Of a stretch of DNA of 64,000 nucleotides, positions 25,454 to 33,084 are shown in pieces. The notes beneath the pieces were generated by a model. It had not been told where the DNA came from. It saw only the letters and a list, made by a program, of their open reading frames with translations, and searched no databases. Location: positions 1 through 64,000 of the forward strand of contig JADZEI010000032.1 of the NCBI GenBank assembly GCA_020850615.1, written 5' to 3'. Source of the stretch: Dehalococcoidia bacterium. GTDB lineage: Bacteria; Chloroflexota; Dehalococcoidia; Tepidiformales; Tepidiformaceae. Position 1 is the stretch's first letter; the number at the start of each line of letters is the position of its first letter. A program made the translations under genes and the position numbers.

Positions 25454-26197
25454 TTACTGGCTGTCCGTGGGGGGCGGGGGGCCTTTGCTGCGGCGGGCGA
25501 GCATGTAGCCGCCGAAGATGCCGCAGGCGACGAGCAGGACGAGAGTGCCGAGGATGGTGCCGAGCACGGGGATACCATGCGTTTCGGTGTCCTGGGGGTC
25601 GGTGGGTGTTGGAGTGGGTGTTGCGATGCCCGGGGAGTTGGTGGCAGTGACCGTGCGGGCGGGGCCGCCGGGCTGGGGCGTCGTGGGGAGCTGGATGTCG
25701 TCCGTGGGCGGGACGACGGTACCGGAGGGGTTGGTGCGGGCGGTGGCGGTCGCAGTGGCGGCGGCCTGGGTGGCGTTCGGCGTCGCGGTTGGGGTTGCGG
25801 TGGGGAGCGGGACGGTCTGGCCGCTGCCCACGTTCAGGTCGAGCCGCTGTGGGCCGGTCTTCCAGGTGGCCCGCTGCGCCGCTTCGCGCCCATCGACCGT
25901 GAAGGTGACGGTATCGCCCTCTTCGGCGCAGCCCGGCTCCTGGGACTCGTGCATGACGATGATGGCGTAGGCGGAGACGCCGCCGTCCATCACGGTCTTC
26001 GGGTCCGGCGGGCCGGGCTGGCTGCAGTCCTTGCCGTTGACGAACGCCCGAACGGGGGTGCCGGGCGGGACGGACTGTCCGTCGATCGTGGCGGAACCGA
26101 AGTACGTGGCCGGGATCGACGGCTGTGCCAGCGCGGCCGGGGCGAGCGCGCCGAGGAGCAGGAACAGGAGGCCGGCCGCGCCGGCGCGAAACCGCAT
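25454..26197 (-). CDS. Cell-surface protein with stalk and C-terminal membrane anchor
   Basis: A 247-residue exported protein, possible sortase substrate. Signal peptide 1-24; a small extracellular domain (about 27-128) of the type YFGSATIDGQSVPPGTPVRAFVNGKDC with a Cys pair; a Thr/Pro/Ala-rich stalk (130-210); one transmembrane helix (about 212-237); and a basic tail ARRSKG. This is the layout of sortase substrates, but no LPxTG precedes the helix; the only similar string, LPTTPQ, is about 30 residues too early. The start follows a -10 by 6 bases. It lies beside two sortase genes on the same strand. Confidence 0.75.
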   Translation of the reverse strand: MRFRAGAAGLLFLLLGALAPAALAQPSIPATYFGSATIDGQSVPPGTPVRAFVNGKDCSQPGPPDPKTVMDGGVSAYAIIVMHESQEPGCAEEGDTVTFTVDGREAAQRATWKTGPQRLDLNVGSGQTVPLPTATPTATPNATQAAATATATARTNPSGTVVPPTDDIQLPTTPQPGGPARTVTATNSPGIATPTPTPTDPQDTETHGIPVLGTILGTLVLLVACGIFGGYMLARRSKGPPPPTDSQ

Positions 26198-26203
26198 ACC
26201 TGC

Positions 26204-26209
26204 ATCGTA
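26204..26209 (-). promoter_or_regulatory. -10 element, leaderless start of surface protein
   Basis: On the minus strand TACGAT ends 6 bases before the ATG at 26197. Confidence 0.6.
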
Positions 26210-26256
26210 GTGGTGCGGGGCGATGCGGGCATCGCGCCGGGTGTGCCGGGTTTCCC

Positions 26257-26994
26257 TCAGCGGAACTGGATGGCGCCGTGCATCTCCCAGATGAGCACTT
26301 CGGCGCCGGCTTCGCCCGCGGTCGCGGCGAGGGCGCCGCCGAGGGTGACGCGCGCGGCGTCGCCTTCGCCCAGCTGGCCCGCGACTTCCAAATCGACGCC
26401 GCCCTTCGCGACGAACACGTGCACGAACGGCGCATCCGGCAGGGTGACCCGCTCGCCGGGCTTGAGCCGCCCGGCCCAGAGCACCGCGCCCTCCTGCTTA
26501 ATCCCGATCGCGGCGTCGTGCCCGCGGCCGCTGGCGACCGGGACGAGCCCGCCGCGGGTGAGCTCCGAGTTGATGTCGAGCTGGGCGTAACCGGGGCGGA
26601 CCTTCGCCTCGTCGGGCACGACCCACATCTGGACGAAGTGGACGTCGCCGCCCTTCGTCGCGTTCATCTCGGAGTGGAGGATGCCCTGGCCGGCGCTCAT
26701 CCGCTGGGCGAGACCGGGGTAGATGAGCCCCGTGTGGCCGGTGCTGTCCTTGTGTTCGAGCTCGCCATCGAGGACCCACGTGACGATCTCCATGTCGCGG
26801 TGGGGGTGGGTGCTGAAGCCGGTCCCGGGCTTTACGACGTCGTCGTTGCTGACGAGGAGGAGGCCGAAGTGGGTGTTGTCCGGGTCGTAGTGGCCGCCGA
26901 AGGAGAACGAGTGTCGCGAGTCGAGCCAGTCGATGCGGGTGGCCATGCGCTCGCCGGCGCGGCGGAGATCGATGGCGGGAGTGAGGGTTGCCAT
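26257..26994 (-). CDS. Pirin family protein
   Basis: A 245-residue two-cupin protein. The metal-binding cupin is N-terminal: FSTHPHRDMEIVTWVLDGELEH gives two His and a Glu, and GILHSEMNA gives another His and a Glu. Bacterial pirins include quercetin 2,3-dioxygenases and redox-responsive proteins; the substrate is unknown here. CGGAGG lies about 8 bases before the ATG. It diverges from a MarR regulator with two TTGC-N4-GCAA palindromes between them, so MarR control is likely. Confidence 0.9.
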   Translation of the reverse strand: MATLTPAIDLRRAGERMATRIDWLDSRHSFSFGGHYDPDNTHFGLLLVSNDDVVKPGTGFSTHPHRDMEIVTWVLDGELEHKDSTGHTGLIYPGLAQRMSAGQGILHSEMNATKGGDVHFVQMWVVPDEAKVRPGYAQLDINSELTRGGLVPVASGRGHDAAIGIKQEGAVLWAGRLKPGERVTLPDAPFVHVFVAKGGVDLEVAGQLGEGDAARVTLGGALAATAGEAGAEVLIWEMHGAIQFR

Positions 26995-27013
26995 GGGGGC
27001 GGCCTCCGGTTAG

Positions 27014-27025
27014 TTGCTACTGCAA
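27014..27025. promoter_or_regulatory. MarR-type operator 1 (pirin side)
   Basis: TTGCTACTGCAA, palindromic with arms TTGC and GCAA (extended to GTTGC/GCAAC), 20 bases upstream of the pirin ATG. Confidence 0.6.
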
Positions 27026-27042
27026 CCATATCGATTTCACCG

Positions 27043-27054
27043 TTGCGGCCGCAA
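27043..27054. promoter_or_regulatory. MarR-type operator 2 (marR side)
   Basis: TTGCGGCCGCAA, a perfect 12-bp palindrome with the same arms as operator 1 and 29 bp from it centre to centre. It lies where the -35 of the marR promoter should be. Confidence 0.65.
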
Positions 27055-27073
27055 TAGCAGGCTACAGAGAGAG

Positions 27074-27079
27074 TAGACT
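27074..27079 (+). promoter_or_regulatory. -10 element, leaderless start of marR-type gene
   Basis: TAGACT ends 6 bases before the ATG at 27086. Confidence 0.6.
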
Positions 27080-27085
27080 GGAGCC

Positions 27086-27541
27086 ATGGCAGAGCAGCCA
27101 GAAGAACTGCAGCTCGCCGCGTGGCGGGCATTCCTCACGGCACACGCGCGAGCGATGGCGGTGCTCGAAGACGAGCTCCAGGCGGAGTGCGACCTCGCGC
27201 TCGCCTGGTACGACGTGCTCGTGCAGCTTTCGGACGCGGCGGAGAACCGGCTGCGCATGCACGAGCTCGCGCGCGCGGTGCTGCTGAGCCGCGCGGGCCT
27301 GACGCGGCTGGTCGACCGGATGACGGCGGCGGGGCTGGTGGAGCGGGTGCCCTGCCAGGAGGACCGCCGCGGCACGTGGGTGGCGATGACGGCGGAGGGG
27401 CGGCGCGTGCTGGACAACGCCTCGCCGGTGCACCTGCGGGGGGTGGAGCGCCACTTCACGCGGCACCTGGCGGATCGCGAAGCGGAAGAGCTGCGCGAGG
27501 TGTGCGCGCGGGTGGTCGCGGCGCTCGAACCGCGCCTTTAG
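27086..27541 (+). CDS. MarR family transcriptional regulator
   Basis: A 151-residue winged-helix dimeric regulator. The recognition-helix region reads MHELARAVLLSRAGLTRLVDRMTAAGLVERVPCQEDRRGTWVAMTAEGRRVL, a textbook MarR core with the wing motif DRRGT. One Cys (CQEDRR) near the wing might sense oxidation, which is speculation. It diverges from pirin and probably binds the two palindromes between them, repressing both genes. The start follows a -10 at leaderless distance. Confidence 0.92.
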   Translation: MAEQPEELQLAAWRAFLTAHARAMAVLEDELQAECDLALAWYDVLVQLSDAAENRLRMHELARAVLLSRAGLTRLVDRMTAAGLVERVPCQEDRRGTWVAMTAEGRRVLDNASPVHLRGVERHFTRHLADREAEELREVCARVVAALEPRL

Positions 27542-27561
27542 CGAGACCTGGAGTACGGGGA

Positions 27562-27595
27562 TCGGCCGGCCGGACTGGGAAGAGCGGCCGGCCGA
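27562..27595 (+). terminator. Hairpin after the MarR gene
   Basis: TCGGCCGGCCG (27562-27572) and CGGCCGGCCGA (27585-27595) form an 11-bp stem with a 12-base loop, 20 bases after the stop. No T-tract follows, so terminator function is tentative. Confidence 0.45.
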
Positions 27596-27737
27596 GAACC
27601 GCACAACCGGCGGGTGAGACCGGGCGGCCGGGAGAGCCCCGAAACGGCAACAACGGGACGCCCCCGGCCCGCCACCGTTATGCCCGACGGGGCGCCCCGG
27701 TGGAAAGGCGTGATTCCCGACATTTGTACCAATTGGC

Positions 27738-29432
27738 TCAACGCGCTGCTTCGGTGGCGTCCCAGGCGGCGTCATTCATCGGGTGCCAGTCGACCGCCCA
27801 GCAGGGGTCGAAGGCGTTCCAGCTGTTGATGAAGCACTGGAACTTCATGAGACGGCCATCGTCGCCGACCCACTCGAGGGGGGTGATGATGCGGCGGGGG
27901 GTCGGCCCGGATGGGTGCTGCGCCCAGGCGCCGTCCAGGTCTCGCAGCGCCCGCGGATCTTCGCGCCGGAGCATGCCGATTACGTCGGCCAGGTAGCCCG
28001 GCCGCTTCTCGTCGCGATAGCCGAGGACGAGGGGGCGGAGCGACTGGGGCACGATGGCGCGGGCGACCTCTTTCCAGTTGAGCAGGCGCTCCCGGAAGAA
28101 GGGGCTCATGAAGAACTGGAGCAGGTGCGGCCCCTCGCGGCCCGCGGGCGCCGGGCGCGAGCTGTAACGGGTGATGGCGTCGCCTGCCCGGTTCGCGCCT
28201 TCCACCTCGCAGCGGGCGTTGACGAGGAAGCAGGGGTGCGCCAGCGCCTGGAGCTCGGCGTGGAGCTGGGCCCGGGTGCGGCCGGTCATGGCTTCGCGGC
28301 CCTGGAAGATGCCGGCCCCCTCGTACCCGGCGAGGACCCGGGCGAAATCGGACGGCTCCTCGTCGTAGCCAGCAGTGCGGGTGAGCGCGTTGATCCGCAG
28401 GCCATCGAGCGTGAGCGCGCGGGCGATGGCGAGCAGGGTCTCGCGCCGGGGGTGCCGCTCGCCGGTCTCGTATTTGTAGACGCTGTCCTCGGAGATACCG
28501 GCGCGCTCCGCGAGCACGCGGCGGCTCATCTTCACGTCGAGGCGCGCCTCCTGGAGCATGCCGGGGAGGTCTTGGGCAATGAACTCGTTGAGGTGGTTCG
28601 CCCAGCCTCGGGGGCCGGTGCCGGAGAACTGTTCCGCGACCCAAGAACTGGTCTCGCGGTCCGCGGCCATCCAGTCGAAGGCGAAGGTGCCGTCAAAGAG
28701 GCTCCAGTCGCGGTAGATGCCACAGAAAGAAAGCTCGGTGCCGTCGCCGAGTCGCCAGCGAATGGGGTGGGTTTGCCGGACACCTTCCACGAACTCCGGG
28801 CTGACGAGCCAGGTGGTGAAGAAACGCTGGAGAGCGTGCGGGCGCTCGATGCCGACGCGGTCGATGAGGACCTGGAGGTAGGGCGGGATGCCGCCGGGTT
28901 CCTCCACGCGCACGTTCTCCCGCTTGAGCACGCCGATCAGCGAGCCGATGAGCTCCTCCCAGTTCGTGAGCCGGGCTTCGAAGTGCGGCAGCGACGCCAT
29001 CCAGAGAATGTTCCGTTCGAACAGCGTGGGCAGGTCCACGCCGAGGTCCATTTCGGCGACGGCATTCGCGAGGCCGTTCCAGGCGCGGATCTCGTGGCGC
29101 TCGTTGATGATGAGCGAGACCCACTCGTAGGCAGCGACCTCTTCGGCCATGACCGCGAATTCGGCCCGAAAGTCGCCGATCGCGCGGAGGAGCGGCGAGG
29201 CGGCCACTTCCTCGCCGCAAGCGAGGAGGAGCTGGCGCTCCTCGGCGGGGCCGAGCTCGAGGGCGCTGGTGAGCGCGTCGATGACGGCGCGCGCCGGCCT
29301 GCGCCGCCCGCCTTCGTAGGAACGGAGGGAATCGAGGCCGATTCCGGCTGCGCGGGCGAGCTGCGACTGGGTCAGCCCGGCCGCGCTGCGGAGCTGGCGG
29401 ATCAGGGGTCCCCAGGCAGCGGTGCCGCGCAT
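27738..29432 (-). CDS. Tandem double XRE-HTH/MmyB-like regulator
   Basis: A 564-residue protein containing the same two-domain unit twice. Unit 1: XRE helix-turn-helix (about 8-62, IRQLRSAAGLTQSQLARAAG, SLRSYEGGRRRP) and an MmyB-like ligand-binding domain (about 95-285, ending AFDWMAADRE). Unit 2: HTH (about 292-350, AERAGISEDSVYKYETGERHP) and a second MmyB-like domain (about 375-555, ending AVDWHPMND). MmyB-like regulators normally have one of each in about 280 residues. A head-to-tail fusion would act as a covalent dimer. TAGAAT lies 8 bases before the ATG; GTG 3 bases earlier is an alternative start. Confidence 0.82.
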   Translation of the reverse strand: MRGTAAWGPLIRQLRSAAGLTQSQLARAAGIGLDSLRSYEGGRRRPARAVIDALTSALELGPAEERQLLLACGEEVAASPLLRAIGDFRAEFAVMAEEVAAYEWVSLIINERHEIRAWNGLANAVAEMDLGVDLPTLFERNILWMASLPHFEARLTNWEELIGSLIGVLKRENVRVEEPGGIPPYLQVLIDRVGIERPHALQRFFTTWLVSPEFVEGVRQTHPIRWRLGDGTELSFCGIYRDWSLFDGTFAFDWMAADRETSSWVAEQFSGTGPRGWANHLNEFIAQDLPGMLQEARLDVKMSRRVLAERAGISEDSVYKYETGERHPRRETLLAIARALTLDGLRINALTRTAGYDEEPSDFARVLAGYEGAGIFQGREAMTGRTRAQLHAELQALAHPCFLVNARCEVEGANRAGDAITRYSSRPAPAGREGPHLLQFFMSPFFRERLLNWKEVARAIVPQSLRPLVLGYRDEKRPGYLADVIGMLRREDPRALRDLDGAWAQHPSGPTPRRIITPLEWVGDDGRLMKFQCFINSWNAFDPCWAVDWHPMNDAAWDATEAAR

Positions 29433-29440
29433 CACGGCGC

Positions 29441-29446
29441 ATTCTA
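29441..29446 (-). promoter_or_regulatory. -10 element of the double XRE gene
   Basis: On the minus strand TAGAAT ends 8 bases before the ATG at 29432 (5 before an in-frame GTG). Confidence 0.55.
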
Positions 29447-29577
29447 GCGATGCGGGCGCGTTGTACAAGCGTTTCGCGCATTGACGGATTGCCGGTCAGT
29501 CGTGGCAGCGGGGCGCGGGGGCGTGCGTGTACGATGGGGGATGGGCCGATGGCGGGGTGCCGGGCCCGGGAGGGACG

Positions 29578-30291
29578 ATGCCGCGGGCGATCTTCTTCGA
29601 CATGGATGACACGATCCTCGATACCTCGGGTGGGCTCGAGGAGGCGTGGGAGATCGCGTGCAGAGACGTGGCGCCGCAGCTCGGCTGCGACTGGTCCCAG
29701 CTCCGCGCGGCGATCCGCCGGGAGGCGATGGAGTTCTGGAAGGACGAGGCGGCCGTGGGGCACTGGCGCGTCCGGCTGGTCGAAGCGCGCGAGCACGTGG
29801 TCAAGCTGGCGCTGGCGGCCGAAGGGATGGACCCGGGCCTCGCGCCGCGGATCAACGACCGCTACGGCGAGGAGGTTGGCGGACGGATCAAGCTCTTCGA
29901 CGATGCCCTGGCGACGCTCGAACACTGCCGCGCCGAGGGCTACCGGCTGGCGTTGCTGACGAACGGGCCGGCCGACATGCAGCGCGGCAAGATCGCCCGG
30001 TTCGACCTGGAGAAGCACTTCGACGCCGTGGTCATCGAGGGCGTGTTCGGGCACGGCAAGCCGAACCGCGAGGTGTTCGACCACGCGCTCACGGCGGTGG
30101 ACGTGCGGCCGGAGGAGGCCTGGCACGTGGGCGACAACCTCTACGCGGACGTGGGCGGCGCCAAGAACGTGGGCATCCACGCGGTCTGGATCCACCGCGA
30201 GCGGCTGGAGCTGCGCGAGGACCTGCTGATCACGCCGGACCGGGTCATCGGGCACCTGCACGAGCTGCCGGGCGTGCTGCGCGAACCGTAG
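29578..30291 (+). CDS. HAD family hydrolase, YjjG/subfamily IA type
   Basis: A 237-residue phosphatase. Motif I is FFDMDDTILDT (nucleophile and acid Asp), motif II LLTNGPADMQRGKI, motif III Lys in GHGKPNREVF, motif IV HVGDNLYADVGGAKNVGIHAVWI. A helical cap lies between motifs I and II. The likely substrate is a small phosphometabolite or nucleotide, unassigned. GGGAGGG 3 to 9 bases upstream fixes the start; TACGAT at 29530 is a plausible -10 with a short leader. Confidence 0.92.
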   Translation: MPRAIFFDMDDTILDTSGGLEEAWEIACRDVAPQLGCDWSQLRAAIRREAMEFWKDEAAVGHWRVRLVEAREHVVKLALAAEGMDPGLAPRINDRYGEEVGGRIKLFDDALATLEHCRAEGYRLALLTNGPADMQRGKIARFDLEKHFDAVVIEGVFGHGKPNREVFDHALTAVDVRPEEAWHVGDNLYADVGGAKNVGIHAVWIHRERLELREDLLITPDRVIGHLHELPGVLREP

Positions 30292-30646
30292 GACGCGTCA
30301 GAAGCGGGCACGCACGACGACGTCCGTCGCCAGGCAGAGGCGGCCCTGGGCTAGCAGCAGGTGGAGGCGAGGTCATCGAGGTGACGATGCCCGTCCACTT
30401 TCGCAGCCCAATGGCAACCCGCGTGCCACCCGGATGGGGCGCCGGTGGCCGCGTCCACTGGCTGCTCACAGGCGCGTAACCCGGCCGCTGTAGATTCGTT
30501 CACGCCCTCTTTCCCGTGTGCCCTGCGGGCATCGGGGATTGCCCAAACGGATGGGCGACAAGTAACCATTCGGCCCCCCAGGCGTACACCCACTGGTCAG
30601 TCCGCGCCCCATGCCTGCCACCCGACAACAACCATGGGAGGTCGTG
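30292..30646. other. Intergenic region and possible structured leader, no gene seen
   Basis: These 355 bases hold no convincing gene. TAGATT near 30491 could be a -10 for the metalloprotease. The stretch after it can fold into small stems (TGCCC/GGGCA near 30520; GCCCA/TGGGC near 30541). I recognise no riboswitch class in it. Confidence 0.4.
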
Positions 30647-31660
30647 ATGGCTGTGCACGGTGGGGCGGGGCGGAGGACGAGGGGAGTTGCACAGGGCACG
30701 GACGGGGATGTGGCGGTGGTTGTCGCGGGGAATGCTGCGCCACCATCCACGACCTCCCGCCGCGCAGGAGGGCTCGGCCGCGGGATCGCGGCCGGCTTCC
30801 TGTTCGGCCTGGTCTTCTGGGCGGCGGTGCTCTTTTCGCTGGCGATCGCGAGCTCGTTCGCGTACCAGCCGCTGGACAACAAATGGGCGAAGATCGAGAT
30901 CGGCTACAGCGCCGACCCGGCGGTGGCGGGCTACACCGCGAACGGGATGGCGCAGTGGGCCGGCGCGAGCGCGCTCAGCCTCTATGCCGGCGGCGGCGAC
31001 ATCCGCGTGGTGGTGGGCGATCTGAAGCCGCCGATCTACTACCCGAACCAGACGGCGCAGGCGAACCTGGTGCAGGGCGGCGGGCAGATCACGTACTGCG
31101 AAGTGCGGCTGGACCAGGTGCACTTCATGGCCCTGAACGAGGCCGGCCGCCAGAACACCGTGACGCACGAAATCGGCCACTGCCTGGGGCTGGACCATTC
31201 GGAGCAGCCGAGCGTGATGATGAACCCGCTGTTCTACGGGTTCGGGGCGGACGACATGGCGGGGATCGCGGCGCTGTACCCGGCCCCGGCGCCTGCCGCG
31301 ACGGAGCCGCCAGCACCTGTCGCCACCGAGCCGCCCGCGCCCGCAGCGACCCAACCACCGGCCCCGGCCCAGCCCCGCGCGGTGATCACGCGCGAGGCCA
31401 AGCTGCCCCCGGTGGCGGCGACGCCCCGGGCCGCGAACGTGAGCGCACCCGCGCAGCCGGACCTCGCGCAGCCAGCAGCTGCGGCGCCCGCGACCAGCTT
31501 CGCGCGGCGGGACGCGGCGGCCGCGGACCCGGCGTCGCTGGGCGCCGACGTGGTGATGTCGGCCGACGGGCGGGCCTGGTTCCGGGCGCTCGACGGTGCA
31601 TTCGGCTGGCTGAACACGTTGCCGGAGCTCGACCCGGGCGCCAGCTACATCGTCCGCTGA
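30647..31660 (+). CDS. Membrane-anchored metzincin (M10-like) metalloprotease
   Basis: A 337-residue protein. A cytoplasmic lead of about 40 residues precedes one transmembrane helix (about 47-70); a protease domain follows (75-205) with the zinc motif H174-E-x-x-H178-x-x-G-x-x-H184 (THEIGHCLGLDHSE) and a Met-turn at M191-M192. A Pro/Ala/Glu repeat stalk (PAATEPPAP units, about 208-240) and an unrecognised C-terminal domain follow. It probably acts outside the membrane. ATG at 30647 is chosen over 30611 because GGGAGGT ends 4 bases before it. Confidence 0.82.
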   Translation: MAVHGGAGRRTRGVAQGTDGDVAVVVAGNAAPPSTTSRRAGGLGRGIAAGFLFGLVFWAAVLFSLAIASSFAYQPLDNKWAKIEIGYSADPAVAGYTANGMAQWAGASALSLYAGGGDIRVVVGDLKPPIYYPNQTAQANLVQGGGQITYCEVRLDQVHFMALNEAGRQNTVTHEIGHCLGLDHSEQPSVMMNPLFYGFGADDMAGIAALYPAPAPAATEPPAPVATEPPAPAATQPPAPAQPRAVITREAKLPPVAATPRAANVSAPAQPDLAQPAAAAPATSFARRDAAAADPASLGADVVMSADGRAWFRALDGAFGWLNTLPELDPGASYIVR

Positions 31661-31778
31661 GCGCGTTCTGGACGAATTTCTCCGCAGAATGGGTTGCCCC
31701 CTTCACATCCGTGTCGGGCGGTGTACGCTGATCCATCGAAGCTCGCGATGGACGCCATCGCAGGGAACCGGAGGAAAC

Positions 31779-32387
31779 GTGGAACTCAAGCCCCAGGAAA
31801 ACAGGGAGTTCAACTTCAGCGGGATCAATCACCTCGCGCTCGTTTGCAAGGACATGGAGCGCACGGTGCACTTCTACCGCGACATCCTCGGGATGCCGCT
31901 CATCAAGACGCTCGACCTCCCGAAGGGCATGGGCCAGCACTTCTTCTTCGACATCGGGAACGGGGACTGCCTGGCCTTCTTCTGGTTCCCGGACGCGCCG
32001 GAAGCGCACCCGGGCGTCTCTTCGCCGGCCGGGATGCCGGGGCTGGGGCAGGAGATCACGACGGCGCACGGGTCGATGAACCACGTGGCCTTCAACGTGG
32101 CGGAAGACAAGTTCGACGAATACGTGCAGAAGCTCCACGACAAGGGGCTGAACCCGAGCCCGGTCCTGAACCACGACGACAGCAAGTGGCAGGTGGCGAA
32201 GGAGATGCACCCGGGCGTGTTCGTCCGGTCGGTGTACTTCATGGACCCCGACGGGATCATGCTCGAGTTCGCGACGTGGACGAAGGTGTTCACGGAGGCG
32301 GACGCGCAGCACAAGCCGGCGCGCTACGAAGACCGCGAGCGCTACCTGGAGATGGGCAAGCCGCGCGAGGCAGCGGGCGTAAGCTGA
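31779..32387 (+). CDS. VOC family dioxygenase-like protein
   Basis: A 202-residue vicinal-oxygen-chelate protein: INHLALVCKDMERTVHFYRDILGMPLIKTL supplies the first metal His; SMNHVAFNV the second; YFMDPDGIMLEFATW the third acidic ligand. It resembles ring-cleaving or glyoxalase-type members, larger than the copy at 7329. The GTG start (VELKPQENREF) has GGAGGA 3 to 4 bases upstream. A strong hairpin terminator follows 23 bases after the stop. Confidence 0.87.
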   Translation: MELKPQENREFNFSGINHLALVCKDMERTVHFYRDILGMPLIKTLDLPKGMGQHFFFDIGNGDCLAFFWFPDAPEAHPGVSSPAGMPGLGQEITTAHGSMNHVAFNVAEDKFDEYVQKLHDKGLNPSPVLNHDDSKWQVAKEMHPGVFVRSVYFMDPDGIMLEFATWTKVFTEADAQHKPARYEDRERYLEMGKPREAAGVS

Positions 32388-32410
32388 ACTCCGGGGCCGG
32401 AGAGAACGGG

Positions 32411-32441
32411 AAAGGCGGCGCGATTGCGCCGCCTTTCTTCG
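32411..32441 (+). terminator. Rho-independent terminator after VOC gene
   Basis: AAAGGCGGCGC (32411-32421) and GCGCCGCCTTT (32426-32436) form a perfect 11-bp stem with the loop GATT, followed by CTTCG. Symmetric, so it could act on both strands. Confidence 0.88.
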
Positions 32442-32554
32442 TGCCCTCCGCCCCCCCGCCCTCTCCCTGCGGCGGGCGAGGGGAGCTCGTTCGGGGCGAA
32501 GGAGTCGAGCGCTTCGAGCCGCCGCGAGGGCACACCCCCTCGCAGTGGGCCGCG

Positions 32555-32560
32555 TATACT
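32555..32560 (+). promoter_or_regulatory. -10 element of a possible small RNA
   Basis: TATACT, near consensus, stands alone in the gap between the VOC gene and rpsU and points toward the terminator at 32657-32690. No good -35 is seen. Confidence 0.4.
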
Positions 32561-32566
32561 AGCGAA

Positions 32567-32695
32567 AGTCCCCGTCGCCCGCTTCTTCCCGTCCGCGCCA
32601 ACCGGACAACCGGCGTCGGACAACGGATAACGGACGACGGGCAACGCCAACGACGCAAACACGCCCGCCTCGGTTGAGGCGGGCGTGTTTGTGTA
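32567..32695 (+). ncRNA. Candidate small RNA between VOC gene and rpsU
   Basis: A transcript of about 130 bases could start after TATACT at 32555 and end at the 14-bp hairpin at 32657-32690. The body contains repeated CGGACAAC, CGGATAAC, CGGACGAC units. There is no known RNA family match that I can name and no coding frame of note. Speculative. Confidence 0.25.
32657..32690. terminator. Bidirectional hairpin terminator downstream of rpsU
   Basis: AAACACGCCCGCCT (32657-32670) and AGGCGGGCGTGTTT (32677-32690) form a perfect 14-bp stem with a 6-base loop. It lies 32 bases beyond the rpsU stop on the minus strand. Confidence 0.88.
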
Positions 32696-32722
32696 GTTGG
32701 TTTGACGCCAGGGGAGCGGGCC

Positions 32723-32944
32723 TCAGCGGCGCGCGCGTTCCCGGTCGCGAGCTTCGCTGCGAAGCTTCTTCTTCAGGAGCTTGCGGGCGCGAGCTGCTTC
32801 CTTGCGCTTCTTCTTCACGCTGGGCTTCTCGTAGTGTTCCCGGCGGCGGGCTTCCGAAAGGATCCCGTCCAGCATCACGCGCTTGTTGAAGCGCTTCAGT
32901 GCCGCCTCGAACGACTCGTTATCCCCGACAACGACTTCGGACAG
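32723..32944 (-). CDS. rpsU: 30S ribosomal protein S21, apparent CTG start
   Basis: Seventy-three codons encode [54 protein letters not shown]: unmistakable S21, with a lysine/arginine-rich C-terminal extension. The codon before SEVVVGDNE is CTG at 32944-32942; a TGA lies three codons upstream in frame, so no ATG, GTG or TTG can start a full-length protein. The first internal ATG would delete 23 conserved residues. GGTGAT, complementary to the 16S 3' end, sits 5 bases before the CTG. Either initiation is at CTG or the sequence has an error there. Confidence 0.9.
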   Translation of the reverse strand: MSEVVVGDNESFEAALKRFNKRVMLDGILSEARRREHYEKPSVKKKRKEAARARKLLKKKLRSEARDRERARR

Positions 32945-33072
32945 TGGGTATCACCCGCTTTCCCGCGCAGGGTTCAGCCTCCGGCCGAACGCGGAATCCA
33001 CAGCGTACCACGGGCCGCCGCACCGCGCGCAAATCCGGCCGCGCTTTACGCGAATTCGCCCATCCCCGGCGA

Positions 33073-33078
33073 TAGACT
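33073..33078 (+). promoter_or_regulatory. -10 element, leaderless start of Tat lipoprotein gene
   Basis: TAGACT ends 6 bases before the ATG at 33085. Confidence 0.6.
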
Positions 33079-33084
33079 CGCCCC

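Noticed and set aside
25454-26197. LPTTPQ as the sorting signal of the surface protein
   Set aside because: It lies about 30 residues before the membrane helix inside the stalk, while sorting motifs directly precede the helix.
30491-30646. A cyclic di-GMP or other known riboswitch
   Set aside because: The stems are short and the conserved loop sequences of the classes I know are missing.
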